Part shown: piece after piece, positions 26,224-34,399 of the stretch
Layout: every line of letters begins with the position of its first letter
How positions within the stretch are numbered: position 1 is the first letter of the stretch
NCBI RefSeq assembly: GCF_003113895.1
Contig: NZ_BDUD01000001.1
Span: forward strand, 6,003,244 to 6,067,243
Direction: 5' to 3'
Length of the DNA: 64,000 bases
Origin: Nostoc commune NIES-4072
Lineage (GTDB): Bacteria; Cyanobacteriota; Cyanobacteriia; Cyanobacteriales; Nostocaceae
Notes under the pieces: model-generated
What the model saw: the letters and a program-made list of their open reading frames with translations, nothing else
Told to the model about the DNA's origin: nothing
Databases searched by the model: none
Program-made: the position numbers and the translations under genes

Positions 26224-27750
26224 CTAATTTCTCTCTGCGATTGGCAATAATGCAGACTTAGCTTCTAGGCGATCGCCTGGATTTAGAGCTAAGGGAGAAG
26301 GTACTACCTGTTCTCCAGGTTTTAAGCCTTCTAGTACTTCGCGTTGATTATCAAATGTTCTTCCTAACCTGACTTTTTTCACGACAGCTTTGCCTGCTTC
26401 GGCAACCATCACCATACCTTCACCAGCAGACAAATGAGTAACAGAACTTTCTGGAATCATTAAAGCTGTTCTACTTTGATCAGTAAACTGCACATAACCT
26501 TGCAAACCTGGAGGCATTTGTAAATTATTAACAGCAACCCAAACAGAATAAGTAAATTGTCGGTCAATACCCACTTTACTAGGCTTATTGGTATTAGTTT
26601 GTACGGTTGGATTGAGCTGAATGACTCTTCCTTCAAAAGTACGTCCAGGGTATGCTACTAACCGGACTATAGCGTTATTGCCCACTTTCACAGCGTTAAG
26701 CCTAGCTTGATCAATGTAAGCCTTAAATACAACATTCTGAGTTAAGGTTACTAACGAGTTACGGTCTCGTGCATCCGCTATTTCCCCAGCATTAATATTT
26801 ACCGAACTCACTAAACCATCGGTGCTAGCATATATAACTGTTCTACTTAAATTTCTCAGAGCCTCTTGGAGTTCTATTCTCCTGTTGTCAACTGTTAGCC
26901 GAGCATTTTTTACATCTTTATCTAGTGTCTGCTGGGCTAATGACAGAGCTTGCTGAGAAGAAATCAAGTCGTTTTGGCGAGCAATGTAGAAATCTTGGTT
27001 AGTAAATTGCTGGCTTTGGGTACTAATAATTCCCTGTTGAGCAGCTGCTAGTTCTCTTTTGCGAGTTGCATAGATATCTTGCATATCATAGAGTTGAAAC
27101 TTGGATATTGCTCCTTGATCTGCTAAAATTTTAATTTGTCTAAGTTTCTCTTCAGCAGTCACTACCCTTACCTGAGCAGCCTGCACATTGTTGTTTAATT
27201 CTTGATCTGCAAGTTTGTCAATTGTTCTTAATCTAGTTTTAGCTGTATAAAACCTGTCTTGAGCAGACCTAACATCCTCTTTCAAGTCTGATAACCTTTG
27301 TGATACGGAGCTTTGCACGGTTGCAAGGTTCTTTTCCGCAATAGCGAGATTATTGCGAGCCGTATTTACTTGATTTACAAAGGGAGCTTTTTGTAACTGA
27401 AGCAGAGGTTGACCTCGGCGCACCCATTGCCCTTCCTCAACGAAAAGTTTTTCTACAGGCCCCGATACTAAAGAACGAACATTCACCTGCTGCATACCAA
27501 CAGATTCACCAGGAGCGGCTAGATTATCCTCTAAAGCTTTTGACGCGACTAACGCAGTTTCTACTTGAATAGGTTTGCCAGCCATACGTTGTAAAGCTGG
27601 ATAACCAAAACCTGAAGAGTAAAATCTAGATCCTGGGTCTTTGAGAGCAGGAAAAAGTACGGTAAAGCTTAAAATCCCCATTAAACCTAAAGGGGCTACT
27701 ACGCAAGTAGTGAGAATCCCGCGAGTTAAAAGAAGACGTTGTTGTGTCAT
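26224..27750 (-). CDS. HlyD-family membrane fusion protein
   Basis: A 508-residue periplasmic adaptor. One N-terminal membrane anchor (about 12-34) is followed by a lipoyl half-motif (VRSLVSGPVEKLFVEEGQWV, about 90-110) and a long coiled-coil hairpin (about 125-300, Gln/Ala-rich). The second lipoyl half (IYASTDGLVSSVNINAGE) and a beta-barrel domain (VVFKAYIDQARLNAVKVGN) come next, and the C-terminal membrane-proximal segment carries LEGLKPGEQVV. Such proteins bridge an inner-membrane transporter and an outer-membrane channel. No ABC/RND pump or TolC gene is nearby; its operon partners are glycan enzymes. Its upstream region carries a 72-bp tandem duplication. Confidence 0.85.
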   Translation of the reverse strand: MTQQRLLLTRGILTTCVVAPLGLMGILSFTVLFPALKDPGSRFYSSGFGYPALQRMAGKPIQVETALVASKALEDNLAAPGESVGMQQVNVRSLVSGPVEKLFVEEGQWVRRGQPLLQLQKAPFVNQVNTARNNLAIAEKNLATVQSSVSQRLSDLKEDVRSAQDRFYTAKTRLRTIDKLADQELNNNVQAAQVRVVTAEEKLRQIKILADQGAISKFQLYDMQDIYATRKRELAAAQQGIISTQSQQFTNQDFYIARQNDLISSQQALSLAQQTLDKDVKNARLTVDNRRIELQEALRNLSRTVIYASTDGLVSSVNINAGEIADARDRNSLVTLTQNVVFKAYIDQARLNAVKVGNNAIVRLVAYPGRTFEGRVIQLNPTVQTNTNKPSKVGIDRQFTYSVWVAVNNLQMPPGLQGYVQFTDQSRTALMIPESSVTHLSAGEGMVMVAEAGKAVVKKVRLGRTFDNQREVLEGLKPGEQVVPSPLALNPGDRLEAKSALLPIAERN

Positions 27751-27794
27751 AGTATACGGGAACCTTATTCAAGTCTGATTTACTTAAGTACCTT

Positions 27795-27938
27795 TGTAAA
27801 AGCTATATAGATACTTCCCTGAATGGAGAACAAACTAACATTCTTCATGAAAATTGCAATTAATCGTGTAAAGGCTATATGAATACTTCCCTGAATGGAG
27901 AACAAACTAACATTCCTCATAAAAATCACAATTAATCG
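27795..27938. repeat. 72-bp tandem direct duplication upstream of the hlyD-like gene
   Basis: Two adjacent 72-bp units (27795-27866 and 27867-27938) differ at only a few positions. Both contain ATACTTCCCTGAATGGAG and end in AATTAATCG. The repeat occupies nearly the whole 198-base spacer between the GT4 stop and the HlyD-like start, so any promoter or leader element there is duplicated. Confidence 0.85.
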
Positions 27939-27948
27939 CAAATTTTTA

Positions 27949-29175
27949 CTAAGCAATAGTTCCGGTAGCTTTTCCGGTTACAGTGTTGTTCAATGCGTTT
28001 GCCAATACTTGCTGCCACATAGGTGTAATGTGATGCCAGTTAAAACGAACTTGTATATCTGCTAAACCTTGTTGACCCATTGTTTGGGCTTTAGTGGGAT
28101 TGGATAATAAAGTCAAGATTGCTTGTGCTAAAGCTTCTGGGTCTTTTTCTGGTACTAATAATCCTGTAGTTCCAGAATGGATTACATCGACAATTCCGCC
28201 TACAGCACTTGCAATTACAGGCTTTTGGTGGGCTAAAGCTTCTATTATTACTATTCCTAAGCCTTCAGTATCGCCCTTGCTATCTACAATTGCCGGTAGT
28301 ACAAATATGTCACATCCAGCGTATTCATCAGCTAATTCTTCTTTGCTAACAAAGCCAAGGAAATCTACTACATCATTTAGACCTATTGCATCACACTGTG
28401 ATTTAATCTCATCTTCGAGAATTCCCTTACCCACAATGCGTAAGCGTACAGGATATTTCGCTAGAACCGAAGGTAGAGCTGCTAATAAATATCGCAAACC
28501 TTTACGTTCATCTAACCTACCAACAAACAGGAGCGATCGCACTTCCTCTGGGGAACGTTTTTTAGGTGGCTTTGGCTTTATAGTCATACCGTAAGGGATA
28601 ACGGTAACAGGCCCATCATAAATTTTACGAATCAACCCACTAGTAAAAGAAGAATTGGCTGTCACACCTTTAGCCAGAGGCACTAACCAACGGAGGATAT
28701 GTGTCACAAAGCTGAACTTATTAGCTAACATGAGTTCGGCTCCGTGGAAACTAAATACCATCGGAATATCTAATAATATACTCGCAGGTAAAGCAATTAA
28801 CCCATGAGGAAAAGGCCAATGAATCTGGAGTAAATTTGGCTTTTCCTTGCAACATACCCAAAACAATTGCAACATACCAAACAAGATATAAAAAGCAGCA
28901 GCTATCAAATAAAGAGGCTGTCTTTGCAACTTGGTAGGAGCACCATCTCTTGCCAAATTTTCAAAACGTTTTGGACAGTAGCGAAAGCGATATACTTTTA
29001 CTCCATCTAATACGTGGCTTTTAGAACCTTCGTAGGCAGGAGCAAATACTGTAAATTTAGCCCCTGTTGCTTGCAAGCGTAAAATTGCCTCACGTACAAA
29101 AGCACCATGATTGCCGTCAGCAGTCATAGGATATACAGAAGTGACAACAAGAATGTGTTTATCTTCAATATTCAT
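27949..29175 (-). CDS. GT4 family glycosyltransferase
   Basis: A 408-residue GT-B enzyme. The N-terminal acceptor domain begins ILVVTSVYPMTADGNHGAFVRE, and the linker contains FSFHGAELMLANK. The donor domain has RSLLFVGRLDERKGLRYLL, VDFLGFVSKEELADEYAGCD and DTEGLGIVIIEALAHQKPVIASAVGGI with the donor-binding Glu pair. It belongs to the same strand run as the HlyD-like gene but is separated by the 72-bp duplication, and a terminator lies upstream of it, so it may start a new transcript. Confidence 0.85.
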   Translation of the reverse strand: MNIEDKHILVVTSVYPMTADGNHGAFVREAILRLQATGAKFTVFAPAYEGSKSHVLDGVKVYRFRYCPKRFENLARDGAPTKLQRQPLYLIAAAFYILFGMLQLFWVCCKEKPNLLQIHWPFPHGLIALPASILLDIPMVFSFHGAELMLANKFSFVTHILRWLVPLAKGVTANSSFTSGLIRKIYDGPVTVIPYGMTIKPKPPKKRSPEEVRSLLFVGRLDERKGLRYLLAALPSVLAKYPVRLRIVGKGILEDEIKSQCDAIGLNDVVDFLGFVSKEELADEYAGCDIFVLPAIVDSKGDTEGLGIVIIEALAHQKPVIASAVGGIVDVIHSGTTGLLVPEKDPEALAQAILTLLSNPTKAQTMGQQGLADIQVRFNWHHITPMWQQVLANALNNTVTGKATGTIA

Positions 29176-29211
29176 AGATGTGAAAAAATTACTACATTTA
29201 GGATAAAAATG

Positions 29212-29247
29212 AAACCCAGGAGAATATGACTAATTCTCTCTGGGTTT
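29212..29247 (-). terminator. Rho-independent terminator after the GT2 gene
   Basis: AAACCCAG and CTGGGTTT arms extended by GAGAAT/ATTCTC with a one-base bulge and a 7-base loop. On the minus strand it is followed by TTTCATTTTTAT. It lies between the GT2 gene (30093-29269) and the GT4 gene, and suggests that the GT2 gene is at least partly a separate unit. Confidence 0.65.
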
Positions 29248-29268
29248 ATTTTTGGATAGTTTAATTGA

Positions 29269-30093
29269 TTAGACTATTTCCTGTTGAATAACACCAACAT
29301 AGTTTATAGCTGAATCAATCTTTTTATCTTGGCGTTGATTAATTAGACGACCTTGAGTTTGAAACCACCACCATAACTTGACAAAATCAATAGCTGAAGT
29401 AAGAAGACGCTTTTTGCCAAATTTGCTTGTTCCAGAGTGCCGAGGATGCCAAGGTGTAGCAACTTCTATAACGTTATATTTCTGTGCTGCTAATACTGCC
29501 AATAAGTAGCGATGGGTAATTGTTTCTACTGGCAGAGTCGATAATAAATCACGACGGACTAGTTTAATCCAGTTCATATCATGGATTTTTAAACCGAAGA
29601 GTAAACGACAAGTGGTATTAGCTAATTTAGAAGCAAGAATCTTCCCATCACCCCGTTTTTGCCGCCAACCAGCCACTGCATCTACCCCTGGTACACAAGC
29701 TTTTAATAGTAATGGTAAGTCAGTCCGAGGATCTGACTCTAAGTCTGCTTGTCCCCAAAATATCCAATCAGTTTTGACATCATCTAATGCCGTCTTCCAT
29801 ACTCCAGTTACACCAAGCCTGTAGGGATGGCGAATTATTCTTAAATAATCGCATTTTTCACTCATTTGCTTGAGGATTTGATAGCTATTATCTGTACTAC
29901 CATCATCAACCACTAGTACTGGCAAACTAAAGCCCATATCCTCAAATGTTTCTTCTATATTAAGTAGGAGTCTTTCTAAATTTCCTTCTTCATTAAGACA
30001 TGGAATAACTATAGTAACTGAAGAATTATGATGCAATCTATCTTGTTTAAGATATGAATTTTCAATTATGCCTCTAGCAGTTGTAGTAACCAT
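29269..30093 (-). CDS. family 2 glycosyltransferase, dolichyl/polyprenyl-phosphate sugar synthase-like
   Basis: A 274-residue GT2 enzyme. The GT-A core reads SVTIVIPCLNEEGNLERLL, VLVVDDGSTDNSYQIL, IIRHPYRLGVTGVWKTAL and a metal site near WGQADLESDPRTDL. The overall arrangement resembles DPM1/polyprenyl-phosphate glycosyltransferases. There is no C-terminal membrane pair, only a Trp-rich helix (FVKLWWWFQTQGRL), as in peripheral members. These enzymes make lipid-phosphate-linked sugars, which the GT39-like protein downstream would use. That functional pairing is inferred from family knowledge and position. Confidence 0.8.
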   Translation of the reverse strand: MVTTTARGIIENSYLKQDRLHHNSSVTIVIPCLNEEGNLERLLLNIEETFEDMGFSLPVLVVDDGSTDNSYQILKQMSEKCDYLRIIRHPYRLGVTGVWKTALDDVKTDWIFWGQADLESDPRTDLPLLLKACVPGVDAVAGWRQKRGDGKILASKLANTTCRLLFGLKIHDMNWIKLVRRDLLSTLPVETITHRYLLAVLAAQKYNVIEVATPWHPRHSGTSKFGKKRLLTSAIDFVKLWWWFQTQGRLINQRQDKKIDSAINYVGVIQQEIV

Positions 30094-30823
30094 TTCTTAT
30101 TGCTCCAGATTCAGTGTTTATTTTGAAAACGCCACTTTTTGACAATTTATAAACATTGAATATTTTCACATTGGCAGAGCAGTATTTAAACAAATTAAAT
30201 ACTGTTGAATAGTGCACCTAATTGCTAGTAAAATTTGACTTAATGTTAATATTCAATGTTATTAGCTAGTTGAAAAATGGCTGATCAAGCCTAGCTAGGA
30301 TATTTGCCAAAGAAAGGAGATTTATTTAATCAAACTAATATTACGTAAGTAAGTTTTAGATGAAATCAAATTCTAATTATTGATTAAAATTCCTTTCTTT
30401 ATAAACAAATATAATTTCTAATTTTATTAAATCAATCAGTATTTATAGCCATTTCTTGAAAAATTGTTATTAACAATAACAGTTATTTTTATTGCTAAAA
30501 TTTTACTATTTACAGTATTTTTACTATTGCTTTTGAATAAAAATAAGTTATCGGATTTTTAAGTTTTATTACTTAATTAAAATGACAAGTAGTAACAAAT
30601 GTTACTGTCTTTCATTTTAAAAGTAAAAGCTTAAGCTGTGATTGTGAAAATCTCTAAGTATATAACGAAAAGTTAAGCAAAGGAATTGCAGTTAAGTTTT
30701 ACATACCGCATACTACAGTTTTCTGTTTTTCCTTTACCTTGAATACCATCAATTACCTAATCGACTACGGTGCGATCGCATATTGGGCAGAGCAGGATCA
30801 AGTTAACAAGGTTATTCTGCTCT
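30094..30823. other. AT-rich gene-free region
   Basis: About 730 very AT-rich bases upstream of the GT2 gene, with no credible open frame. It likely holds the leftward promoter of the glycan genes. A HIP1-like site is near 30772. I recognise no RNA gene here. Confidence 0.5.
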
Positions 30824-30951
30824 CAATACTTGTCGGGTTTTGGGGAAAAGGGGAAAGGGAAAAGGGAAAGAAAAAACCTTTAACCCAAACCCAGTAACCT
30901 TTTCCCCAAACCTGATTCTGAGTTAAAAATCCTTTACCCGAGCAGTATTGA
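30824..30951. repeat. 128-bp palindromic dispersed element, copy 1
   Basis: It begins CAATACTTGTCGGGTTTTGG and ends AGTATTG, with inner arms GGTTTTGGGGAAAAGG / CCTTTTCCCCAAACC in inverted orientation. It is nearly identical to 31079-31205, and a 20-base fragment of its left end recurs at 59801-59820 (CAATACTTATCGGGTTTTGG). Non-coding, MITE-like. Confidence 0.7.
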
Positions 30952-31078
30952 TTCTGCTCTTGTCGGGAGAAAGCCAAGTCACTAGCGATGAGGTGAAAGA
31001 CTGTTATCAAGTCAATTATTGCGCTGCGCCCGTTGCTGAAAATGAATTTTCCTCATTTGACCTGCTCTACACCCCCAT

Positions 31079-31205
31079 CAATACTTGTCGGGTTTTGGGG
31101 AAAAGGGGAAAGGGAAAGGGGAAAGAAAAAACCTTTAACCTAAACCCAGTAACCTTTTCCCGAAACCCAATTCCGAGTTAAAAATCCTTAACCCAGCAGT
31201 ATTGA
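31079..31205. repeat. 127-bp palindromic dispersed element, copy 2
   Basis: Direct copy of 30824-30951 with a few substitutions and the same CAATACT / AGTATTG ends and purine/pyrimidine inner arms. The two copies are 255 bases apart, and the roughly 127 bases between them are non-coding. Confidence 0.7.
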
Positions 31206-31268
31206 CACCCCCATAAGTCAGCCAGGAAACGAGACTGATTTCGGAAACGCACGAATTACAAATTAGAC

Positions 31269-31964
31269 TCACTTGTTATACCAGCTTTTTCGCCACTGCT
31301 GCATTTGCTTAATCTCTATATTTTGTGCCTTGATAATTTCTTGGGCTAATTGCTTGATTTCAGGGCGCTTAGACTTACTTAAGGCATCTTGCGCCATTGT
31401 TACAGCCCCTTCATGGTGAGGAATCATCGCATTGATAAAGCGCAGATCAAATTCCGCATCAGCTGCACCTAAATCCTGACTCATCATCATAGTTTTCATT
31501 TGGTCAGACGACATTTCCATCGTATGACCCATTTGACTGTTGTAAGCTATTGGTTTCTCTCCCGCCTTGGGATACCAAGCTTGTCGCCACTGCTTCATCT
31601 GAGTGATTTCTTGGTTTTGCGATTTGATGATATTGTCTGCTAATTTTTTGATTTCAGGACGTTTTGATTTCTGTTGCGCAACATTCGCCATTTCCACAGC
31701 CCCTTGATGGTGTGGTATCATAGCGTCGATAAATCTTAAATCAAAATTAGCATCGGCTGGGCCTAAATCCATTCCCATATTGTGATTCATGCCACTACCG
31801 TGATTCATCATCTGCTTGTCATTAGCATTAGTGACAGTTTCCTTTAGGGTTTGGCTTTGGTTCTGGGAAGCAGTATTGGTACAGCCTGTGATTAACCCAC
31901 CTGCTGAAGCGATCGCAGTTAATGTTAACGCCAAAAACCCATTCCTCAAAGATAGCAGTTGCAT
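31269..31964 (-). CDS. lipoprotein with two tandem DUF305 domains, CopM-like copper protein
   Basis: A 231-residue lipoprotein. The signal sequence ends in the lipobox LITGC (Cys28). A Met/His-rich linker follows (MMNHGSGMNHNMGM), then two DUF305 domains (about 68-140 and 165-231), each with DLRFI(D/N)AMIPHH, KSKRPEIK and QWR(Q/K)(A/S)WY. The domains are so alike that an internal duplication is evident. DUF305 proteins are helical, and the cyanobacterial CopM of this family binds copper in the periplasm, so a copper-buffering role is likely. The ATG at 31964 with AGGTGA upstream is preferred to a GTG nine bases earlier. Confidence 0.85.
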   Translation of the reverse strand: MQLLSLRNGFLALTLTAIASAGGLITGCTNTASQNQSQTLKETVTNANDKQMMNHGSGMNHNMGMDLGPADANFDLRFIDAMIPHHQGAVEMANVAQQKSKRPEIKKLADNIIKSQNQEITQMKQWRQAWYPKAGEKPIAYNSQMGHTMEMSSDQMKTMMMSQDLGAADAEFDLRFINAMIPHHEGAVTMAQDALSKSKRPEIKQLAQEIIKAQNIEIKQMQQWRKSWYNK

Positions 31965-32018
31965 AAATCTCACCTAACAATTTTCTAATTCTAATCAAAT
32001 TGCTAGACTGAAATCTAA

Positions 32019-32051
32019 AGATCCCCGACTTCTTTAAGAAGTCGGGGATCT
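32019..32051 (-). terminator. perfect 33-nt palindromic terminator, copy of 2189
   Basis: Arms AGATCCCCGACTTC / GAAGTCGGGGATCT form an uninterrupted palindrome with a TTTAA centre. It lies seven bases beyond the stop of the dynamin-J gene and is followed on the minus strand by TTTAGATTT, so it probably ends that operon. It is the same element as 2189-2221. Confidence 0.75.
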
Positions 32052-32057
32052 GGTTGG

Positions 32058-34277
32058 TCATTTATCACTCAAAGTTGTGTAAGCTTCATTTACTAAGTGC
32101 ATTTTCTCTTGTGCTTGTTTTAGCAATTGTGGCTGATTAACAAACAAATCTGGATGCCATTTTTTTACTAAAGTTCGATAAGCCTGCTTTACCTCAGCCT
32201 GAGAAGCATTTGTTTGCAATCCTAAAATACTGTAGGCGCGAGTAATCTTATCTTTTTCCGTCTGGGTTTTTGGTTGGTTACGTGCTTTGTTGCTTTGAGT
32301 TGTATTTTGCTGTTTACCAGTTTGAGAACTAGGCGATTGCATCTCTGCTTTCATTCGCGCAATTTCCTCATTCAGTTCCCAATCACGAAATTTCGCTTCT
32401 AAGTCTTCTTTGCGTGGAGAGGGAGAAACTTTTGGCGGTGGTGGAGAAACAGATTTTACCCTTGTCTGAGTATTCTTAGCAGTACTTTCCTGTTGTTGCT
32501 TAACACTAGTATCTTTTTGAGGGTAAGTTTGAACTCTCTCTGGCTGTGGTGAATATTTTCTATTAGTATTACTGAATTTGGGTATATCTTTATAAGGTTG
32601 ATAATTTGATGATATTTTTACTTTCTCTAACTCTTGCAATAACTGATTAAAACCGTTTTGTAAGTGTTGCAAACTTTCACGTTTTTTAGTAATCTCTAGC
32701 GGCTCTTGACTAATTTCAAAACAAATTACTTTTTCGGCTTTCTGTTCATATTCAGCCAAAATAGATAATCCTTGACTGCTGAAACTAGATAAATAATCTT
32801 CAATTGCAGTTATACAAAGTTTAGCAACTTCCTGATGATAAGATTCCTTCGCTAATTGTTCGTCTTGTTTTTGGATATTCTTGTTTAGCAAATAAGAAAT
32901 ACTGCCGACGACAGCAGCACCAACTGGGCCGCCTAACAACCAGCCAATACCGCCACCAACAGCGATAGAACCAGGTTCACTCAAATCATCAGTATTGCTT
33001 GGCTTTGATGGTAATATGATTTGTGGTTCGCTAGGAAAGGGAATTATTAAATCTTGTGGTCGTTCTTCTTGGAAAAATTCGTAAGCTTGATAAAGCCATT
33101 TTACCACAGCAAATTGTAATTGGTTTAGGTCTTTTTTAAGAGTATTTGTTTGCCAATATTTAAATTTATTTTCTGCCAATGCAACTGCCGCATCAGCTTG
33201 ATATTTTGTCAGTAGCTTGGGTAATGCTAGCCAATCGCGTAACTCTCCCACGCTAGTAGAAAAACCTTTATAGATTAAGTTAGCGGCTTTTCGTTTAATT
33301 TCAATTTTAGTATTTTCTTTATCATCAAGGGATTTTATTTCAAGAGCAATCGGGTCAATTTTAGCTTTTAATGAGTATTGGATTTGAGAAGCGATCGCTT
33401 GCACTCTTGGCAAACGCACACTACCACGATTTGGTTGCAAAATCCCTACAATATTTTGCAAAGCTGTTTCAAAAGCCGCTAAACCGCTACTATTAGCAGC
33501 AGCAACATCACCTTTTAATCTGGCTCTTAAAGCAGGTAAAGCATCAACGCGATATAAATTACTAAAACCTGGAGGTAATTCGGCTCGAAAGCTTTCTGCA
33601 ACAAATAGCAAGCGATTGTGAACTTGTTTTTGCTCGTCGGGTTCGAGTAAGTTAAGAAAATTAGCGACAAATATAACTGTTTTAATACCGCGATCTAATA
33701 ACCAATCTCGTAAGTTTTCCCGTTCACCTAAAGTCATTAATTTACGTGCATCTAATAATTGTATAACTAAATCTGCACCTAAAAGTTGTTCTCGGACTAA
33801 ATTATCTTGTTCATCTCTATCATTCGTTCCTGGTAAATCTAAAAATTCTACACCTGTTTCTAAGAAAGGATGCGGACAAAAAATTTCCACAGATGCTACA
33901 TCTTTTCGCATCTGCCTATTGCCATCAAGAATAGCAAATTGTTGTAAAACTTCTGTACCACTGCGATATATTTCTGTACCATCTACCAACATGATGCGAG
34001 TTCGCACATCAGAACCATACTTGACAGTAATCGCTGCGCCTGTAGTGGGGATTAAATCAATTGGTAAGGTGCGATTTCCTAACATGGCATTCAGTAAGGT
34101 AGATTTGCCATGATTAAAGGGGCCAAATACCGCAATCCGAAAGCTAGGATTAACGAGATGATTGCAGATGGTAATTATATCTTCATGCAGTTGCGATTTG
34201 CGTTCTAAATTCAGTAATGCAGATGCCGATTTGAGAGAATCTGCTAAATCCTTATAACCTTCATACTGTTGTTGCAT
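32058..34277 (-). CDS. dynamin-like GTPase fused to a C-terminal J-domain
   Basis: A 739-residue protein. The GTPase domain has the P-loop GPFNHGKST (52-60), a switch Thr region (PIDLIPTTGAAIT) and DLPG (147-150), but no canonical N/TKxD; VIFVANFLNLL stands at that position. A helical stalk follows, with a Gly-rich hydrophobic hairpin about 435-470 (SIAVGGGIGWLLGGPVG) that may be a membrane paddle. A long Ser/Pro/Gln linker (about 560-675) leads to a complete J-domain (676-739: AYSILGLQTNASQAEVKQAY, HPD at 708-710). The J-domain should stimulate DnaK. It is the last gene of a three-gene operon with a second dynamin-like protein. Confidence 0.85.
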   Translation of the reverse strand: MQQQYEGYKDLADSLKSASALLNLERKSQLHEDIITICNHLVNPSFRIAVFGPFNHGKSTLLNAMLGNRTLPIDLIPTTGAAITVKYGSDVRTRIMLVDGTEIYRSGTEVLQQFAILDGNRQMRKDVASVEIFCPHPFLETGVEFLDLPGTNDRDEQDNLVREQLLGADLVIQLLDARKLMTLGERENLRDWLLDRGIKTVIFVANFLNLLEPDEQKQVHNRLLFVAESFRAELPPGFSNLYRVDALPALRARLKGDVAAANSSGLAAFETALQNIVGILQPNRGSVRLPRVQAIASQIQYSLKAKIDPIALEIKSLDDKENTKIEIKRKAANLIYKGFSTSVGELRDWLALPKLLTKYQADAAVALAENKFKYWQTNTLKKDLNQLQFAVVKWLYQAYEFFQEERPQDLIIPFPSEPQIILPSKPSNTDDLSEPGSIAVGGGIGWLLGGPVGAAVVGSISYLLNKNIQKQDEQLAKESYHQEVAKLCITAIEDYLSSFSSQGLSILAEYEQKAEKVICFEISQEPLEITKKRESLQHLQNGFNQLLQELEKVKISSNYQPYKDIPKFSNTNRKYSPQPERVQTYPQKDTSVKQQQESTAKNTQTRVKSVSPPPPKVSPSPRKEDLEAKFRDWELNEEIARMKAEMQSPSSQTGKQQNTTQSNKARNQPKTQTEKDKITRAYSILGLQTNASQAEVKQAYRTLVKKWHPDLFVNQPQLLKQAQEKMHLVNEAYTTLSDK

Positions 34278-34282
34278 AGTTC

Positions 34283-34385
34283 CTCGTTCCCAGTCTCCGC
34301 CTGGTAATGCAATTACCTCATATTCTTATAGTTATGGGAGGCGGAGCCTCCCAATAGGTATTCCCAGCTTCTAGCTGCGAACGAG
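34283..34385. repeat. palindromic repeat in the dynamin operon spacer
   Basis: Outer arms CTCGTTCCCAG / CTGCGAACGAG (one mismatch) enclose an inner 17-nt palindrome GGGAGGCGGAGCCTCCC (34336-34352). It fills almost the entire 122-base gap between the two dynamin-like genes and could modulate read-through or mRNA stability. A partly similar arm occurs at 63859-63893. Confidence 0.65.
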
Positions 34386-34399
34386 AGTAATGAGATTTA

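Noticed and set aside
26224..27750. Part of a drug or protein exporter (type I secretion)
   Set aside because: No ABC transporter, RND pump or TolC gene is adjacent; all cotranscribed neighbours are glycan- or TPR-type genes.
30798..31181. Frames of 70-77 residues in the region of the paired palindromic elements
   Set aside because: They consist mainly of translated repeat sequence (Pro/Phe/Lys runs) and have no start context.
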